Positions 8,379 through 17,041 of a stretch of 64,000 bases of DNA are shown piece by piece. The notes under the pieces were generated by a model that had not been told where the DNA came from, made no database searches, and worked only from the letters and a program-made list of their open reading frames with translations. The translations under genes were made by a program, and so were the position numbers. The stretch is from CAVVIO01 sp963748095. GTDB lineage: Bacteria; Bacteroidota; Bacteroidia; Bacteroidales; UBA10428. Within the stretch, counting starts at the first letter, position 1, and each line of letters starts with the position of its first letter. The DNA lies in assembly GCA_963748095.1 (NCBI GenBank), contig CAVVIO010000005.1:1-64000 (forward strand), read 5' to 3'.

Positions 8379-8666
8379 TTTTTCTGAAATTCAAGCTATT
8401 TTTTTATTGATACACCCTGAGAGGCTGTCCAAAAAGAAGAAAATCGATAAAAAAATTTGAGATTCTTTTCTTTGCGTAACTTTGCGGTCTCATGGCGAAA
8501 CTTTGCGTAACAGCTACTATAATTATTACGCTAAGAACCGCAGAGTTCCGACTAAATGTCGGAAACGCAAAGGCTCGCAAAGGCTTTTTCGTCAGCATCC
8601 GAATGACACCTTGAATTTTCAAAAATACAGATTCATTCATAATCACATAAGTGTTTTCTTGCAGTT
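8379..8666. repeat. composite palindromic repeat in the HAD-pfp spacer
   Basis: The 370-bp spacer contains no gene. Outer arms TTTTTCTGAAATTCAAG (8379-8395) and CTTGAATTTTCAAAAA (8610-8626) match the arms of the 7282-7376 repeat. Inside is a second inverted structure built from TTTGCGTAACTTTGCGGT and ACCGCAGAG...ACGCAAAG (about 8462-8575), related to the 2219-2257 repeat. GAGGCTGTCCAAAAAG at 8411-8426 is a further repeat-like word. It appears to be one repeat nested in another. An 80-residue frame on the minus strand across it has no support. Confidence 0.55.
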
Positions 8667-8684
8667 ACTAAATGTTTTAAAATA

Positions 8685-9968
8685 TCATCTGTAAGCTTGT
8701 GGAATATATTCCTTCAGCTTCTTCTCTGCAAAAATAGGTTTGAAACGGGTAAACCGCTGCCGTCCGTTGATGACAGGTACCGACACCCAGTCTTCTCCAA
8801 TAAGTGGACGAACGTAATCGAGAAATTCATCAGTAACATCCACTCTGTCGGGAGTAATCCATTTTTCGGGAAAAAACCGTTCCGACAATGCCACTTTCTT
8901 CAAAGGAACCTTATCATAACTGACACTGTATATAAAACCAGGACTTCGTAAAATTGTTGCCATCCAGCCATTGCCTTCATTCATGGCAATATCCACTGCT
9001 TTTTGTCCAACCCGGTAAGCTTCGTCCAGGTCTACTGTGGAAGCATAAATAATGGAATGCCGCTGATCGGTTCCCATTACCTGTCCGCGGGCAGCGCCAC
9101 GGGCTTTTATACCCTTTGAGTTAAGATAATTCACTACATGTTGTTGAACAGAAGTCTTACTGGAGCCAAACGAGGTATGTCCGAATGAATCACGCACCTC
9201 GCCGATATCTCCCACATCGAAACCTTCACTTATAACTACTATACATCTGCCATCCTTTACAACCTGGGCATTCACCTTTTCCACCAGATCATCAATGGTA
9301 ACTTTCGATTCGGTAAGGTATATCTGAAGCGGTATTTCACGATTCTGATCAGCCAGTCTTGCCGCAGCGGGAATATAACCGATTTTACGGCCCATAGCCT
9401 GTAATACCAGTACCGGATCTGCCGGACTGGAACCCATGTTTTCCTCGTTGGCATTCTGGACTATATGCGACCAATATTTGGCCACACTGCCATAACCGGG
9501 AGTATGATCGATTAATTTAAATTCGCTGTCCCCTACATCATTATCGATGGTTTTGGGCACTCCTACTCCTATAACATCGAGATCGTGCTGACGTGCTAAT
9601 TCACTTACTTTAAATGCCGTATGCTGTGAATCATTCCCTCCGATATAGAAGAAATACCCGATATCATGTGTCCTGAAAATTTCAAGTATTCTTTCGAAAT
9701 CCTGTTCAAGGTTATCTTTCAGCTTATAGCGGCATGTTCCAATACTTCCTGCGGCAGGAGTTGTACGCAACAGAGAAATTTCATCCACATCCTGGGCAGT
9801 AAGATCCAGTAATTCTTCCTTCAGAACACCTTCGATGCCATGCCATCCGCCATAAACCTTTCCAAACACCTCCGGGAATTTTTTGCAGGTTTCGATGATC
9901 CCCCGCAATGAGTTATTGATTACAGGCGATGGGCCTCCCGACTGGGCTACTATAACATTTTTGGCCAT
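8685..9968 (-). CDS. pfp: 6-phosphofructokinase, probably pyrophosphate-dependent
   Basis: Interconverts fructose 6-phosphate and fructose 1,6-bisphosphate. The 427-aa protein shows the PFK phosphoryl-donor loop AQSGGPSPVIN, GGNDSQHTA (110-117) and PKTIDND (138-144). In ATP-dependent PFKs the second loop reads GGDGS; here Asp113 replaces that glycine, and Lys139 precedes TIDND. Both changes are associated with pyrophosphate use. The Asn112 in place of the usual Asp is a subfamily feature. QAMGRKIGY is the F6P-binding region. It lies downstream of the mannonate oxidoreductase, facing the same way, linking sugar-acid products to glycolysis. The donor assignment is an inference from these residues. 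Confidence 0.85.
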   Translation of the reverse strand: MAKNVIVAQSGGPSPVINNSLRGIIETCKKFPEVFGKVYGGWHGIEGVLKEELLDLTAQDVDEISLLRTTPAAGSIGTCRYKLKDNLEQDFERILEIFRTHDIGYFFYIGGNDSQHTAFKVSELARQHDLDVIGVGVPKTIDNDVGDSEFKLIDHTPGYGSVAKYWSHIVQNANEENMGSSPADPVLVLQAMGRKIGYIPAAARLADQNREIPLQIYLTESKVTIDDLVEKVNAQVVKDGRCIVVISEGFDVGDIGEVRDSFGHTSFGSSKTSVQQHVVNYLNSKGIKARGAARGQVMGTDQRHSIIYASTVDLDEAYRVGQKAVDIAMNEGNGWMATILRSPGFIYSVSYDKVPLKKVALSERFFPEKWITPDRVDVTDEFLDYVRPLIGEDWVSVPVINGRQRFTRFKPIFAEKKLKEYIPQAYR

Positions 9969-10026
9969 ATTAAAATTTATTATGTTTGAGTTATGTATTA
10001 AAGGTAATTTTTTACGATTTTATATA

Positions 10027-10878
10027 TTACACGCCACCATATGCACTATATCCTCCGTCTACAGGAACAACTATTCCGGTAATAAATTCCGATATTCCGG
10101 ATAATAAAAACAAGATGGTTCCCTGTAAATCTTCCGGTTCTCCATATTTACCCATTGGTGTGCTGGCAATAATTTTTTCACCACGCGGGGTTGCCTTCCC
10201 TGTTTTTTCATCCACCAGTAAAAAACGGTTTTGATTGGTTAAGAAGAATCCGGGAGCTACTGCATTAACACGTACGCCGGTTTTTGCAAGGTGTACGGAC
10301 AACCACTGGGTTAAATTATTAATCGAAGCTTTAGCAGCAGAATATGCCGGAATTTTTGTGAGCGGCCTGAATGAATTCATGGAAGAAATATTAATGATAC
10401 TTCCTCTTTGCTGTTGCAGCATATCGGTTGCAAACACCATAGTAGGTAACAGGGTACCTTTAAAATTCAGATTATATACCCAATCAAACCCGTCCATTTC
10501 CAGGCCAAAAAAAGTTTTCTCCAGCTCATTCAGATTTTCTTTTTCTATTTTTTCAAGCTGTGTGGTTGCCTTGGGAGAATTACCACCTGCCCCGTTAATT
10601 AAGAAATCAACCGGTCCGAATTCTTTGTTAATTGCTTTTTTTGCTTCCAATAAGGAATTTTTATCGAGAACATTAGCAACAAATCCTTTAGCTACTGTTC
10701 CTGTATTTTTCTGCACCTGGGCGGCAACTTTTTCGGCCATTTCTTTATTTATATCAACTATGGCCGTTTTTATACCTACCTGACCCAGACCGTTAGCTAT
10801 TGCTGTCCCTATAACTCCGGCACCACCGGTAAGTACACAGCATTTATCTTTCAAATCGTCAAATGATAAATTTTTCAT
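10027..10878 (-). CDS. SDR-family D-mannonate oxidoreductase (fructuronate reductase)
   Basis: A short-chain dehydrogenase of 283 aa, likely reducing D-fructuronate to D-mannonate with NAD(P)H. It has the cofactor motif TGGAGVIG (17-24), NGAGG (95-99), and the catalytic residues Ser166, Tyr179 and Lys183 (YSAAK). The insert GFDWVYNLNFKGTLLP and the C-terminal PVDGGYSAYGGV are typical of the SDR-type mannonate oxidoreductases found in Firmicutes and Bacteroidota, which replace the long-chain UxuB. It lies 3 bp downstream of the LacI regulator, clearly in one transcription unit with it, and across the control region from uxaC. Confidence 0.85.
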   Translation of the reverse strand: MKNLSFDDLKDKCCVLTGGAGVIGTAIANGLGQVGIKTAIVDINKEMAEKVAAQVQKNTGTVAKGFVANVLDKNSLLEAKKAINKEFGPVDFLINGAGGNSPKATTQLEKIEKENLNELEKTFFGLEMDGFDWVYNLNFKGTLLPTMVFATDMLQQQRGSIINISSMNSFRPLTKIPAYSAAKASINNLTQWLSVHLAKTGVRVNAVAPGFFLTNQNRFLLVDEKTGKATPRGEKIIASTPMGKYGEPEDLQGTILFLLSGISEFITGIVVPVDGGYSAYGGV

Positions 10879-10881
10879 TTT

Positions 10882-11964
10882 TTAATTATTAATGTAATAT
10901 TTATAATTTTCTTTTGTGATGATATCTATCGGAAGATATTGTTCTTTGTTTACAGTTTTATTAAGTATTACATGGTTGAACAGTGTCATTACACCAACAT
11001 ATCCCTGTTCTACGGGTCGCTGGCTGATCAGAAAGTCAATGATACCTTCTTCCAGGTACATAATATTTTCTTCAATCAGATCGTAACCAATCAACCGCAC
11101 CGGCTGATATCCGATTTGTTTTAATGACCTGGCAATTTTATAAACTCTTGAGTTGGTTACAAAAATCCCTTGAATATGATTCGTTTCCCGTAACAGTTTT
11201 TCAATAACTTTATTAATGGCGTTTTCATTTTTATCAGTAATTTCCCGTAGTAGTAAATTGTGCTTAAACTGAGGATTTTCTTTATAAAAACTTTCAAAAC
11301 CCTGTTGACGGGTAAGAATATGCTTGTGATTGTTTAATGATTGCGAAATATTTATGATAGCAATATTCGCAGGTTCAGTAAGACCATAACTAATTAATTT
11401 GGCAGCCAGGTAACCGCTCTGAAAAGAATTCTGACCGATAAAACTTAGTGTATTGAATTTCTCAAGATTGGAATTGATAAATGCATAAGGTATATTCAGT
11501 TTAGTACATTGTTCCACGAGTTTTACCGATTCTTCGTAATATACAGGAGTGATCAGTACGGCATCCGGATGATATTCGATAAGATTATGTGCCTGAATTT
11601 TAAAAGATTTTCGATCTAATTGGTTAAACAGAAATTTTTCAATTAAAATATTGTAATGATCGATGTTTTTAAGTGCCTTTTCAATTCCGTTTTGGGGACC
11701 TTTCCAAAAAGAACTGTCTTTGTTAACTTCGGGAAGTAAAATGGCAAATTTGTATACATGTTTTTTTGCAAGTGTCCTGGCTAAAATATCCGGTTGATAG
11801 TTTAATTCCCGGATTATAGTAAGTATTTTTTCTCTTGTTTTTTGGGAAACCTCCCCCCTGTTATGTATTACCCGATCAACTGTCCCTATCGACACATTGG
11901 CAAGGCGTGCTATGTCAATTATCCTGACCTTTCCCGATTCAGTATTTATGTTACTATTAATCAA
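10882..11964 (-). CDS. LacI-family transcriptional regulator
   Basis: A repressor-type regulator with the N-terminal helix-turn-helix VRIIDIARLANVSIGTVDRVIHNRG and a periplasmic-binding-protein-like effector domain (YKFAILLPE, then AVLITPV and LIGYDLIEE). No ATG start is available. The open frame can run to a GTG at 12010-12012, but that codon lies inside the 12002-12015 operator palindrome and would add an unusual 16-residue tail. A TTG at 11962-11964 (360 aa) puts the HTH nearer the terminus, as in the family; I chose it with modest confidence. It probably senses a uronate intermediate and controls itself, the leftward genes and uxaC. Confidence 0.85.
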   Translation of the reverse strand: MINSNINTESGKVRIIDIARLANVSIGTVDRVIHNRGEVSQKTREKILTIIRELNYQPDILARTLAKKHVYKFAILLPEVNKDSSFWKGPQNGIEKALKNIDHYNILIEKFLFNQLDRKSFKIQAHNLIEYHPDAVLITPVYYEESVKLVEQCTKLNIPYAFINSNLEKFNTLSFIGQNSFQSGYLAAKLISYGLTEPANIAIINISQSLNNHKHILTRQQGFESFYKENPQFKHNLLLREITDKNENAINKVIEKLLRETNHIQGIFVTNSRVYKIARSLKQIGYQPVRLIGYDLIEENIMYLEEGIIDFLISQRPVEQGYVGVMTLFNHVILNKTVNKEQYLPIDIITKENYKYYINN

Positions 11965-12001
11965 GTATATATTATGTTTTATAATAGTTGACGAAAAATA
12001 A

Positions 12002-12015
12002 CGTGTACGCACACG
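12002..12015. promoter_or_regulatory. LacI-type operator O1
   Basis: CGTGTACGCACACG is one base from the perfect palindrome CGTGTACGTACACG, with the central CG typical of LacI/GalR operators. It lies between the divergent regulator and uxaC. Read on the minus strand it shares 12 of 14 bases with the site at 12078-12091. Confidence 0.65.
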
Positions 12016-12077
12016 ATATTTAGAGTTAACAAAATTAATAAAATATTTAACATGTCAGACATAACAGTAAAAAAAAT

Positions 12078-12091
12078 CGTGAACGTACACG
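12078..12091. promoter_or_regulatory. LacI-type operator O2
   Basis: CGTGAACGTACACG, one base from the same palindromic consensus and preceded by AT as in O1 (minus-strand reading). It lies 51 bp upstream of the uxaC ATG, about 76 bp from O1, a distance compatible with cooperative binding or looping. Confidence 0.65.
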
Positions 12092-12141
12092 GATATTTTA
12101 ATTTTTTGTAAATTGCATGCCAAATCATAATAAATTAAATC

Positions 12142-13554
12142 ATGAAAAAATTCTTAGATGAAGATTTCCTCTTACAAACCGAGACTGCCCGTATATTATA
12201 TCACAACCATGCCAAAAAGATGCCGATTATCGATTATCATTGCCATATAAATCCGGAAGCAATAGATAAAGACATAAAGTTCGATAATCTCACACAGATA
12301 TGGTTATATGGCGACCATTACAAATGGAGGGCAATGCGTACCAATGGAATCGATGAAGAATATATTACAGGAGATGCCTCTGATTATAAAAAATTTGAGA
12401 AATGGGCCGAGACTGTTCCCTATACACTCAGAAACCCACTTTATCATTGGTCACACCTGGAACTGAAAACTGCCTTCGGAATAGAAAAAATACTGAATCC
12501 TTCAACTGCCAGAGAAATTTACGATAAAGCAACGGCTATGCTTCAAACAGATGATTATTCTGTGAGAAATATAATGAAGAAATATAATGTTGAGACTGTT
12601 TGCACCACCGATGATCCTGTGGATTCGTTAAAGGCTCACAAAAATATCCGTAAAGACGGCTTTGAGATAAAGGTTATTCCAGCCTGGAGACCTGATAAAT
12701 CTATGGCTGTAGAAAATACAACAGTATATAACAAATACCTGGATATACTGGGTGAAGTCGCTGATATTGATATAACAAAATTTTCGGATCTCATTAAAGC
12801 GCTGACCAAACGGCATAAATATTTTCACAAACAAGGATGCCGCCTTTCCGATCATGGCCTGGAAACATTCTATTCTGCAAACTATACTGAATCGGAGGTA
12901 AAATCTATTTTTAACCGTGTACGAAGCGGAAACGACCTTTCTGCGAAAGAAGTAGTGAAAATTAAATCAGCTTTATTACACGAGCTGGCAATTATGGATA
13001 ATGAGACGGGCTGGACTCAACAATTTCATTATGGAGCTATCCGAAATAATAATTCAAGATTGTTAAAAAAACTGGGACCTGATACCGGATTTGATTCTAT
13101 CGGCGATTTTGAGGTAGCAAAGGCACTTAGTACCTTTCTCAACAACCTGGATAAAGAAAAGAAACTTACAAAAACTATTCTTTATAATTTAAATCCAAGA
13201 GACAATGAACTTATTGCAACCATGATAGGTAATTTCCAGGATGGATCGGTGCCCGGGAAAATACAATTTGGTTCGGGCTGGTGGTTCCTTGATCAGAAAG
13301 AGGGAATAACCCGTCAACTTAATGCATTATCCAATATGGGTTTGTTGAGCAGGTTCATTGGAATGCTTACCGATTCCAGGAGCTTCCTCTCCTATCCCCG
13401 GCATGAATATTTTCGACGGATATTATGTAATTTACTCGGAAACGATGTGGAAAACGGAGAAATTCCGAATGATTTAAAATTGCTTGGACAAATGGTAGAA
13501 AATATATGTTATTTCAACGCGAAAAACTACTTTGATTTTGATTCTGAATCTTAA
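12142..13554 (+). CDS. uxaC: glucuronate (uronate) isomerase
   Basis: Isomerises D-glucuronate to D-fructuronate (and galacturonate to tagaturonate), the entry step of uronate catabolism. At 470 aa it has the normal length of this amidohydrolase-fold family. It shows the metal-binding IDYHCHINP motif (His33, His35), IWLYGDHYKWRAMR, and the C-terminal GSGWWFLDQKEG, GMLTDSRSFLSYPRHEYFRR and NAKNYF signatures. It is divergent from the LacI regulator with two operators between, and is followed after 82 bp by a GH94 phosphorylase. Confidence 0.95.
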   Translation: MKKFLDEDFLLQTETARILYHNHAKKMPIIDYHCHINPEAIDKDIKFDNLTQIWLYGDHYKWRAMRTNGIDEEYITGDASDYKKFEKWAETVPYTLRNPLYHWSHLELKTAFGIEKILNPSTAREIYDKATAMLQTDDYSVRNIMKKYNVETVCTTDDPVDSLKAHKNIRKDGFEIKVIPAWRPDKSMAVENTTVYNKYLDILGEVADIDITKFSDLIKALTKRHKYFHKQGCRLSDHGLETFYSANYTESEVKSIFNRVRSGNDLSAKEVVKIKSALLHELAIMDNETGWTQQFHYGAIRNNNSRLLKKLGPDTGFDSIGDFEVAKALSTFLNNLDKEKKLTKTILYNLNPRDNELIATMIGNFQDGSVPGKIQFGSGWWFLDQKEGITRQLNALSNMGLLSRFIGMLTDSRSFLSYPRHEYFRRILCNLLGNDVENGEIPNDLKLLGQMVENICYFNAKNYFDFDSES

Positions 13555-13636
13555 ATTATTTAAGCGTTAAATTTTTTTTGTAAAATAGCCGTATTATGTC
13601 TATTTTAAGGCCCTTAAATTAAAATCAGACACAATT

Positions 13637-16072
13637 ATGAAATACGGCTATTTTGATGATGAAAACAAAGAATATGTAATTACCGAGGTAAAAACACCTT
13701 ACCCCTGGATCAATTATCTTGGCAATGATGATTTCTTTTCAATAATTACTAATTTTTCGGGAGGTTATAGTTTTTATAAAGACGCCCGTTTAAGAAGGAT
13801 TACCCGTTACAGGTACAATAATGTTCCGGTTGATGACGGTGGTAAATATTTTTACATAAATGAAAAAGATACAATCTGGTCACCGGGGTGGAAACCTGTT
13901 AAAACTCCTTTGGATAATTATTCCTGTCGCCATGGCATGGGATATACCATTATAACCGGAGAAAAAAACAAACTGGAAGCAGAAGTTCTCTATTTTGTAC
14001 CGCTTGGTGTTTCTGCTGAAATTCAGAAAGTTAAACTCACCAATAAGAGTAAATCTAAAAAAAGATTTACGCTCTTCTCCATGACAGAGTGGAATATGTG
14101 GAATGCGCTTGATGACATGACCAATTTTCAACGAAATTTTTCAACAGGTGAGGTTGAAATCAAAGGTTCTGTCATTTATCATAAAACAGAATACAAAGAA
14201 AGAAGAAACCACTATGCTTTTTATTCTGTAAATGCCCCTATTTCAGGGTTCGATACCGATCGTGATACGTTTACCGGTTTGTACAACGGATTTGATATGC
14301 CGGATGTCGTGAAAAATGGCCTGCCGGGCAACTCTGAAGCTCATGGCTGGTCTCCCATTGCTTCTCACTGTATGGAGGTTTCTCTGGAGCCGGGAGAACA
14401 AAAAGAGATGGTATTTATTTTAGGCTATGTGGAAAATGAAGATGATCAGAAATGGGAATCGAAGGGTGTTATAAACAAACAAAAAGCAGAAGCCCTTATT
14501 AAGAAATTTTCCACATCGAAAGCCGTTAATGATGCTTTTGCAGAATTATATGCCTACTGGGATAAACTCTTATCGGTATACCAGCTTAACCATGAGGATA
14601 AAAAACTGAACAGGATGGTCAACATATGGAACCAGTATCAATGTATGGCCACTTTTAATCTTTCACGCAGCGCTTCATTTTTCGAATCGGGTATCGGCCG
14701 TGGAATGGGATTCAGGGATTCCAACCAGGACCTGATCGGATTTGTGCATCTGATACCTGAAAAGGCCAGGGAAAGGATTTTGGATATTGCTGCTACCCAG
14801 TTTGAGGATGGCGGTGCATACCACCAGTACCAGCCACTCACAAAAAGAGGGAACGATGCCATTGGCGGTAACTTTAACGATGACCCGCTTTGGTTAATTT
14901 TTTCCACTACCAGTTATATAAAGGAAACAGGCGACTGGACAATTCTGAATGAAGAAGTACCTTTTGACAATGATGAGAACAATTCAGCCAGTTTATTCGA
15001 ACATCTGAACCGGTCGTTTTATCATGTGGTAAATAATCTAGGTCCACACGGATTACCACTGATCGGACGTGCCGACTGGAACGACTGCCTTAATCTTAAT
15101 TGTTTTTCAAATAACCCGGATGAATCTTTTCAGACAACTGAAAATCAGGAAGGCGGCGTTGCCGAATCAGTATTCATAGCCGGAATGTTTGTCCTTTATG
15201 GTAACGAATTTATAAAGCTGTGTAAAGAAATCAGTAAAAATGATGAAGCTGTAAAAGCAAAACTTCAGGTTGACCTCATGGTTCAGGCAGTTGAAAAACA
15301 TGGCTGGGATGGTCAATGGTTTCTCAGGGCATACGATTTTTACGGTAAGAAGATTGGCAGCGACGAAAACGAAGAGGGCAAAATATTTATCGAATCTCAG
15401 GGTATGTGTATTATGGCCGGTATCGGTGTGGAAGATGGAAAAGCACGCCAGGCACTCGATTCAGTTAAAGAACGACTCGATTGTCCTTACGGGATCGTTT
15501 TGAATAACCCTGCATTCACTAAGTATTATATCAATATGGGTGAAATTTCAACTTATCCTCCCGGATATAAGGAAAATGCAGGTATTTTCTGCCATAACAA
15601 CCCATGGATCATGATTGCTGAAAGTATGCTGGGAAATGGTGATCAGGCCTTTGAATACTATCAGAAAATTGCTCCCTCATACCTCGAAGAAATAAGCGAT
15701 CTGCACAAAACAGAACCTTATGTATATTCACAGATGATTGCCGGTAAAGACGCTTTTAAACCGGGAGAAGCCAAAAATTCATGGCTTACCGGTACAGCAG
15801 CATGGAATTACTATACCATTGCTCAGTATATTCTGGGTATCCAGCCGGATTATCACGGTCTGAAAATCGATCCCTGTATACCGAAATCGTGGAAAGAATT
15901 TAATGTAACCAGGAAATTCAGAGGAGTCGATTACAAGATTTCCATCAAAAATCCCAAAGGAATTTCAAAAGGAGTGGAAAAAATCATTGTTGACGGAAAA
16001 TCACAAACAAATAATATAATTCCGTTATTAAATAATAAAACGACTCACCAGATAGAAGTAATCATGGGATAA
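13637..16072 (+). CDS. GH94 glycoside phosphorylase (cellobiose phosphorylase type)
   Basis: An inverting phosphorylase that splits a beta-linked disaccharide or oligosaccharide with inorganic phosphate, giving an alpha-sugar 1-phosphate. The 811-aa length and architecture (N-terminal beta-sandwich, helical linker, (alpha/alpha)6 barrel, C-terminal beta-sheet) fit family GH94. GRADWNDCLN contains the catalytic aspartate (the DWND motif at residues 480-483); FRDSNQDL, YQPLTKRGNDAIGGNFNDD and TGTAAWNYY are other barrel signatures. There is no signal peptide, so it acts in the cytoplasm. It may be a cellobiose phosphorylase, but the position beside uxaC leaves a glucuronyl- or other beta-linked substrate open. 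Confidence 0.88.
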   Translation: MKYGYFDDENKEYVITEVKTPYPWINYLGNDDFFSIITNFSGGYSFYKDARLRRITRYRYNNVPVDDGGKYFYINEKDTIWSPGWKPVKTPLDNYSCRHGMGYTIITGEKNKLEAEVLYFVPLGVSAEIQKVKLTNKSKSKKRFTLFSMTEWNMWNALDDMTNFQRNFSTGEVEIKGSVIYHKTEYKERRNHYAFYSVNAPISGFDTDRDTFTGLYNGFDMPDVVKNGLPGNSEAHGWSPIASHCMEVSLEPGEQKEMVFILGYVENEDDQKWESKGVINKQKAEALIKKFSTSKAVNDAFAELYAYWDKLLSVYQLNHEDKKLNRMVNIWNQYQCMATFNLSRSASFFESGIGRGMGFRDSNQDLIGFVHLIPEKARERILDIAATQFEDGGAYHQYQPLTKRGNDAIGGNFNDDPLWLIFSTTSYIKETGDWTILNEEVPFDNDENNSASLFEHLNRSFYHVVNNLGPHGLPLIGRADWNDCLNLNCFSNNPDESFQTTENQEGGVAESVFIAGMFVLYGNEFIKLCKEISKNDEAVKAKLQVDLMVQAVEKHGWDGQWFLRAYDFYGKKIGSDENEEGKIFIESQGMCIMAGIGVEDGKARQALDSVKERLDCPYGIVLNNPAFTKYYINMGEISTYPPGYKENAGIFCHNNPWIMIAESMLGNGDQAFEYYQKIAPSYLEEISDLHKTEPYVYSQMIAGKDAFKPGEAKNSWLTGTAAWNYYTIAQYILGIQPDYHGLKIDPCIPKSWKEFNVTRKFRGVDYKISIKNPKGISKGVEKIIVDGKSQTNNIIPLLNNKTTHQIEVIMG

Positions 16073-16098
16073 GGATTCCTGAATAAAGTATTATTTCA

Positions 16099-16137
16099 CT
16101 GCCATTCTGTACTTGTTGCGGAGTGGCAGAATTTTTT
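16099..16137. terminator. intrinsic terminator after the GH94 gene
   Basis: The stem CTGCCATTC/GAGTGGCAG (one G-T pair) has a 13-base loop and is followed by AATTTTTT on the plus strand. It lies 27 bp past the GH94 stop and ends the uxaC-GH94 unit. The convergent cyoE ends at 16151. Confidence 0.7.
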
Positions 16138-16150
16138 AAACAAATTGTAA

Positions 16151-17041
16151 TTATAACAGGTACCTGGCAAATATATGATCCATTACCAGGAACAGAACAA
16201 CTGTTAATACAAAGTAATTAATTTTCATAAAGTATTTACCCGGAGAAAAACTAACCGAACTTTTAAAAACCGTTTTTGAAAAAACAGCTACCAGCCATAC
16301 AGAAGCAATAATCAATCCTGTCAGGGTAATCCATGAATGGGTAAGGCTAAAAAGTGGCAATAACAAGGCGACCAGCGCGGTAACCAATATCCAGGTAAAT
16401 ATCAGCCATTTAATCTGTTTTGGAGAATAAAGCTGTGTTAGTGAGGGTAGTCCTGCTGCCTCGTATTCTTTTCCGTATATCAATACCAACAGGTAAAAGT
16501 GTGGTACCTGCCATACGAAGAAAAAGAATGCCATTACAATAGCCTGAATATTCATAAGAGATTGTCCGGCAGCCACCCATCCTACCAATGGGGGAATAGC
16601 TCCAATTACCGATCCCGGGATAACAGCATTTGCAGTAATCTTTTTCAGGGGTGTATAAATAAAATCATACCAAATCAAGGCAACAAGTCCAAGAATAAGA
16701 CCAGTTATATTTGTTGAGAAATACAGGATGATAGCGCCGGAGACTATTTGAAATACGGATAATGCAACAGCGCCCGAAACACTTATTGCTCCGGAAGGAA
16801 GCGGCCGGTTCCTGGTGCGTTGCATCTGCGAGTCGGACCGGTTTTCCATGATATGATTAATTACAGAAGCTCCGCATGCCAATAAAAAGATACCTATTGT
16901 TGGCAGGATCATTCTTGAGTCGAATTTTCCCTTGGCAAGAACATAGCCTGTAATAGTTGTTACAGCTACAGCAATCGTAATCTTTACTTTGCTGAGTTCG
17001 ATTATTGTATTGAAAAATCCCCCTTTTTTATATCTTGTCAT
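16151..17041 (-). CDS. cyoE: heme O synthase (protoheme IX farnesyltransferase)
   Basis: Attaches a farnesyl group to heme b to make heme O for terminal oxidases. This is a UbiA-family integral membrane protein of 296 aa with about eight or nine membrane helices. The first Asp-rich site is NHIMENRSDSQMQRTRNRPLP (residues 62-82); the second is IWYDFIYTPLKK, followed by IGAIPPLVGW, the usual CtaB/CyoE signature. It directly follows ccsBA with no gap, so both serve heme/cytochrome assembly in one operon. Confidence 0.92.
   Translation of the reverse strand: MTRYKKGGFFNTIIELSKVKITIAVAVTTITGYVLAKGKFDSRMILPTIGIFLLACGASVINHIMENRSDSQMQRTRNRPLPSGAISVSGAVALSVFQIVSGAIILYFSTNITGLILGLVALIWYDFIYTPLKKITANAVIPGSVIGAIPPLVGWVAAGQSLMNIQAIVMAFFFFVWQVPHFYLLVLIYGKEYEAAGLPSLTQLYSPKQIKWLIFTWILVTALVALLLPLFSLTHSWITLTGLIIASVWLVAVFSKTVFKSSVSFSPGKYFMKINYFVLTVVLFLVMDHIFARYLL

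Noticed and set aside
8404..8646. 80-residue reading frame on the minus strand
   Set aside because: It lies entirely in the nested palindromic repeats and has no protein-like composition.
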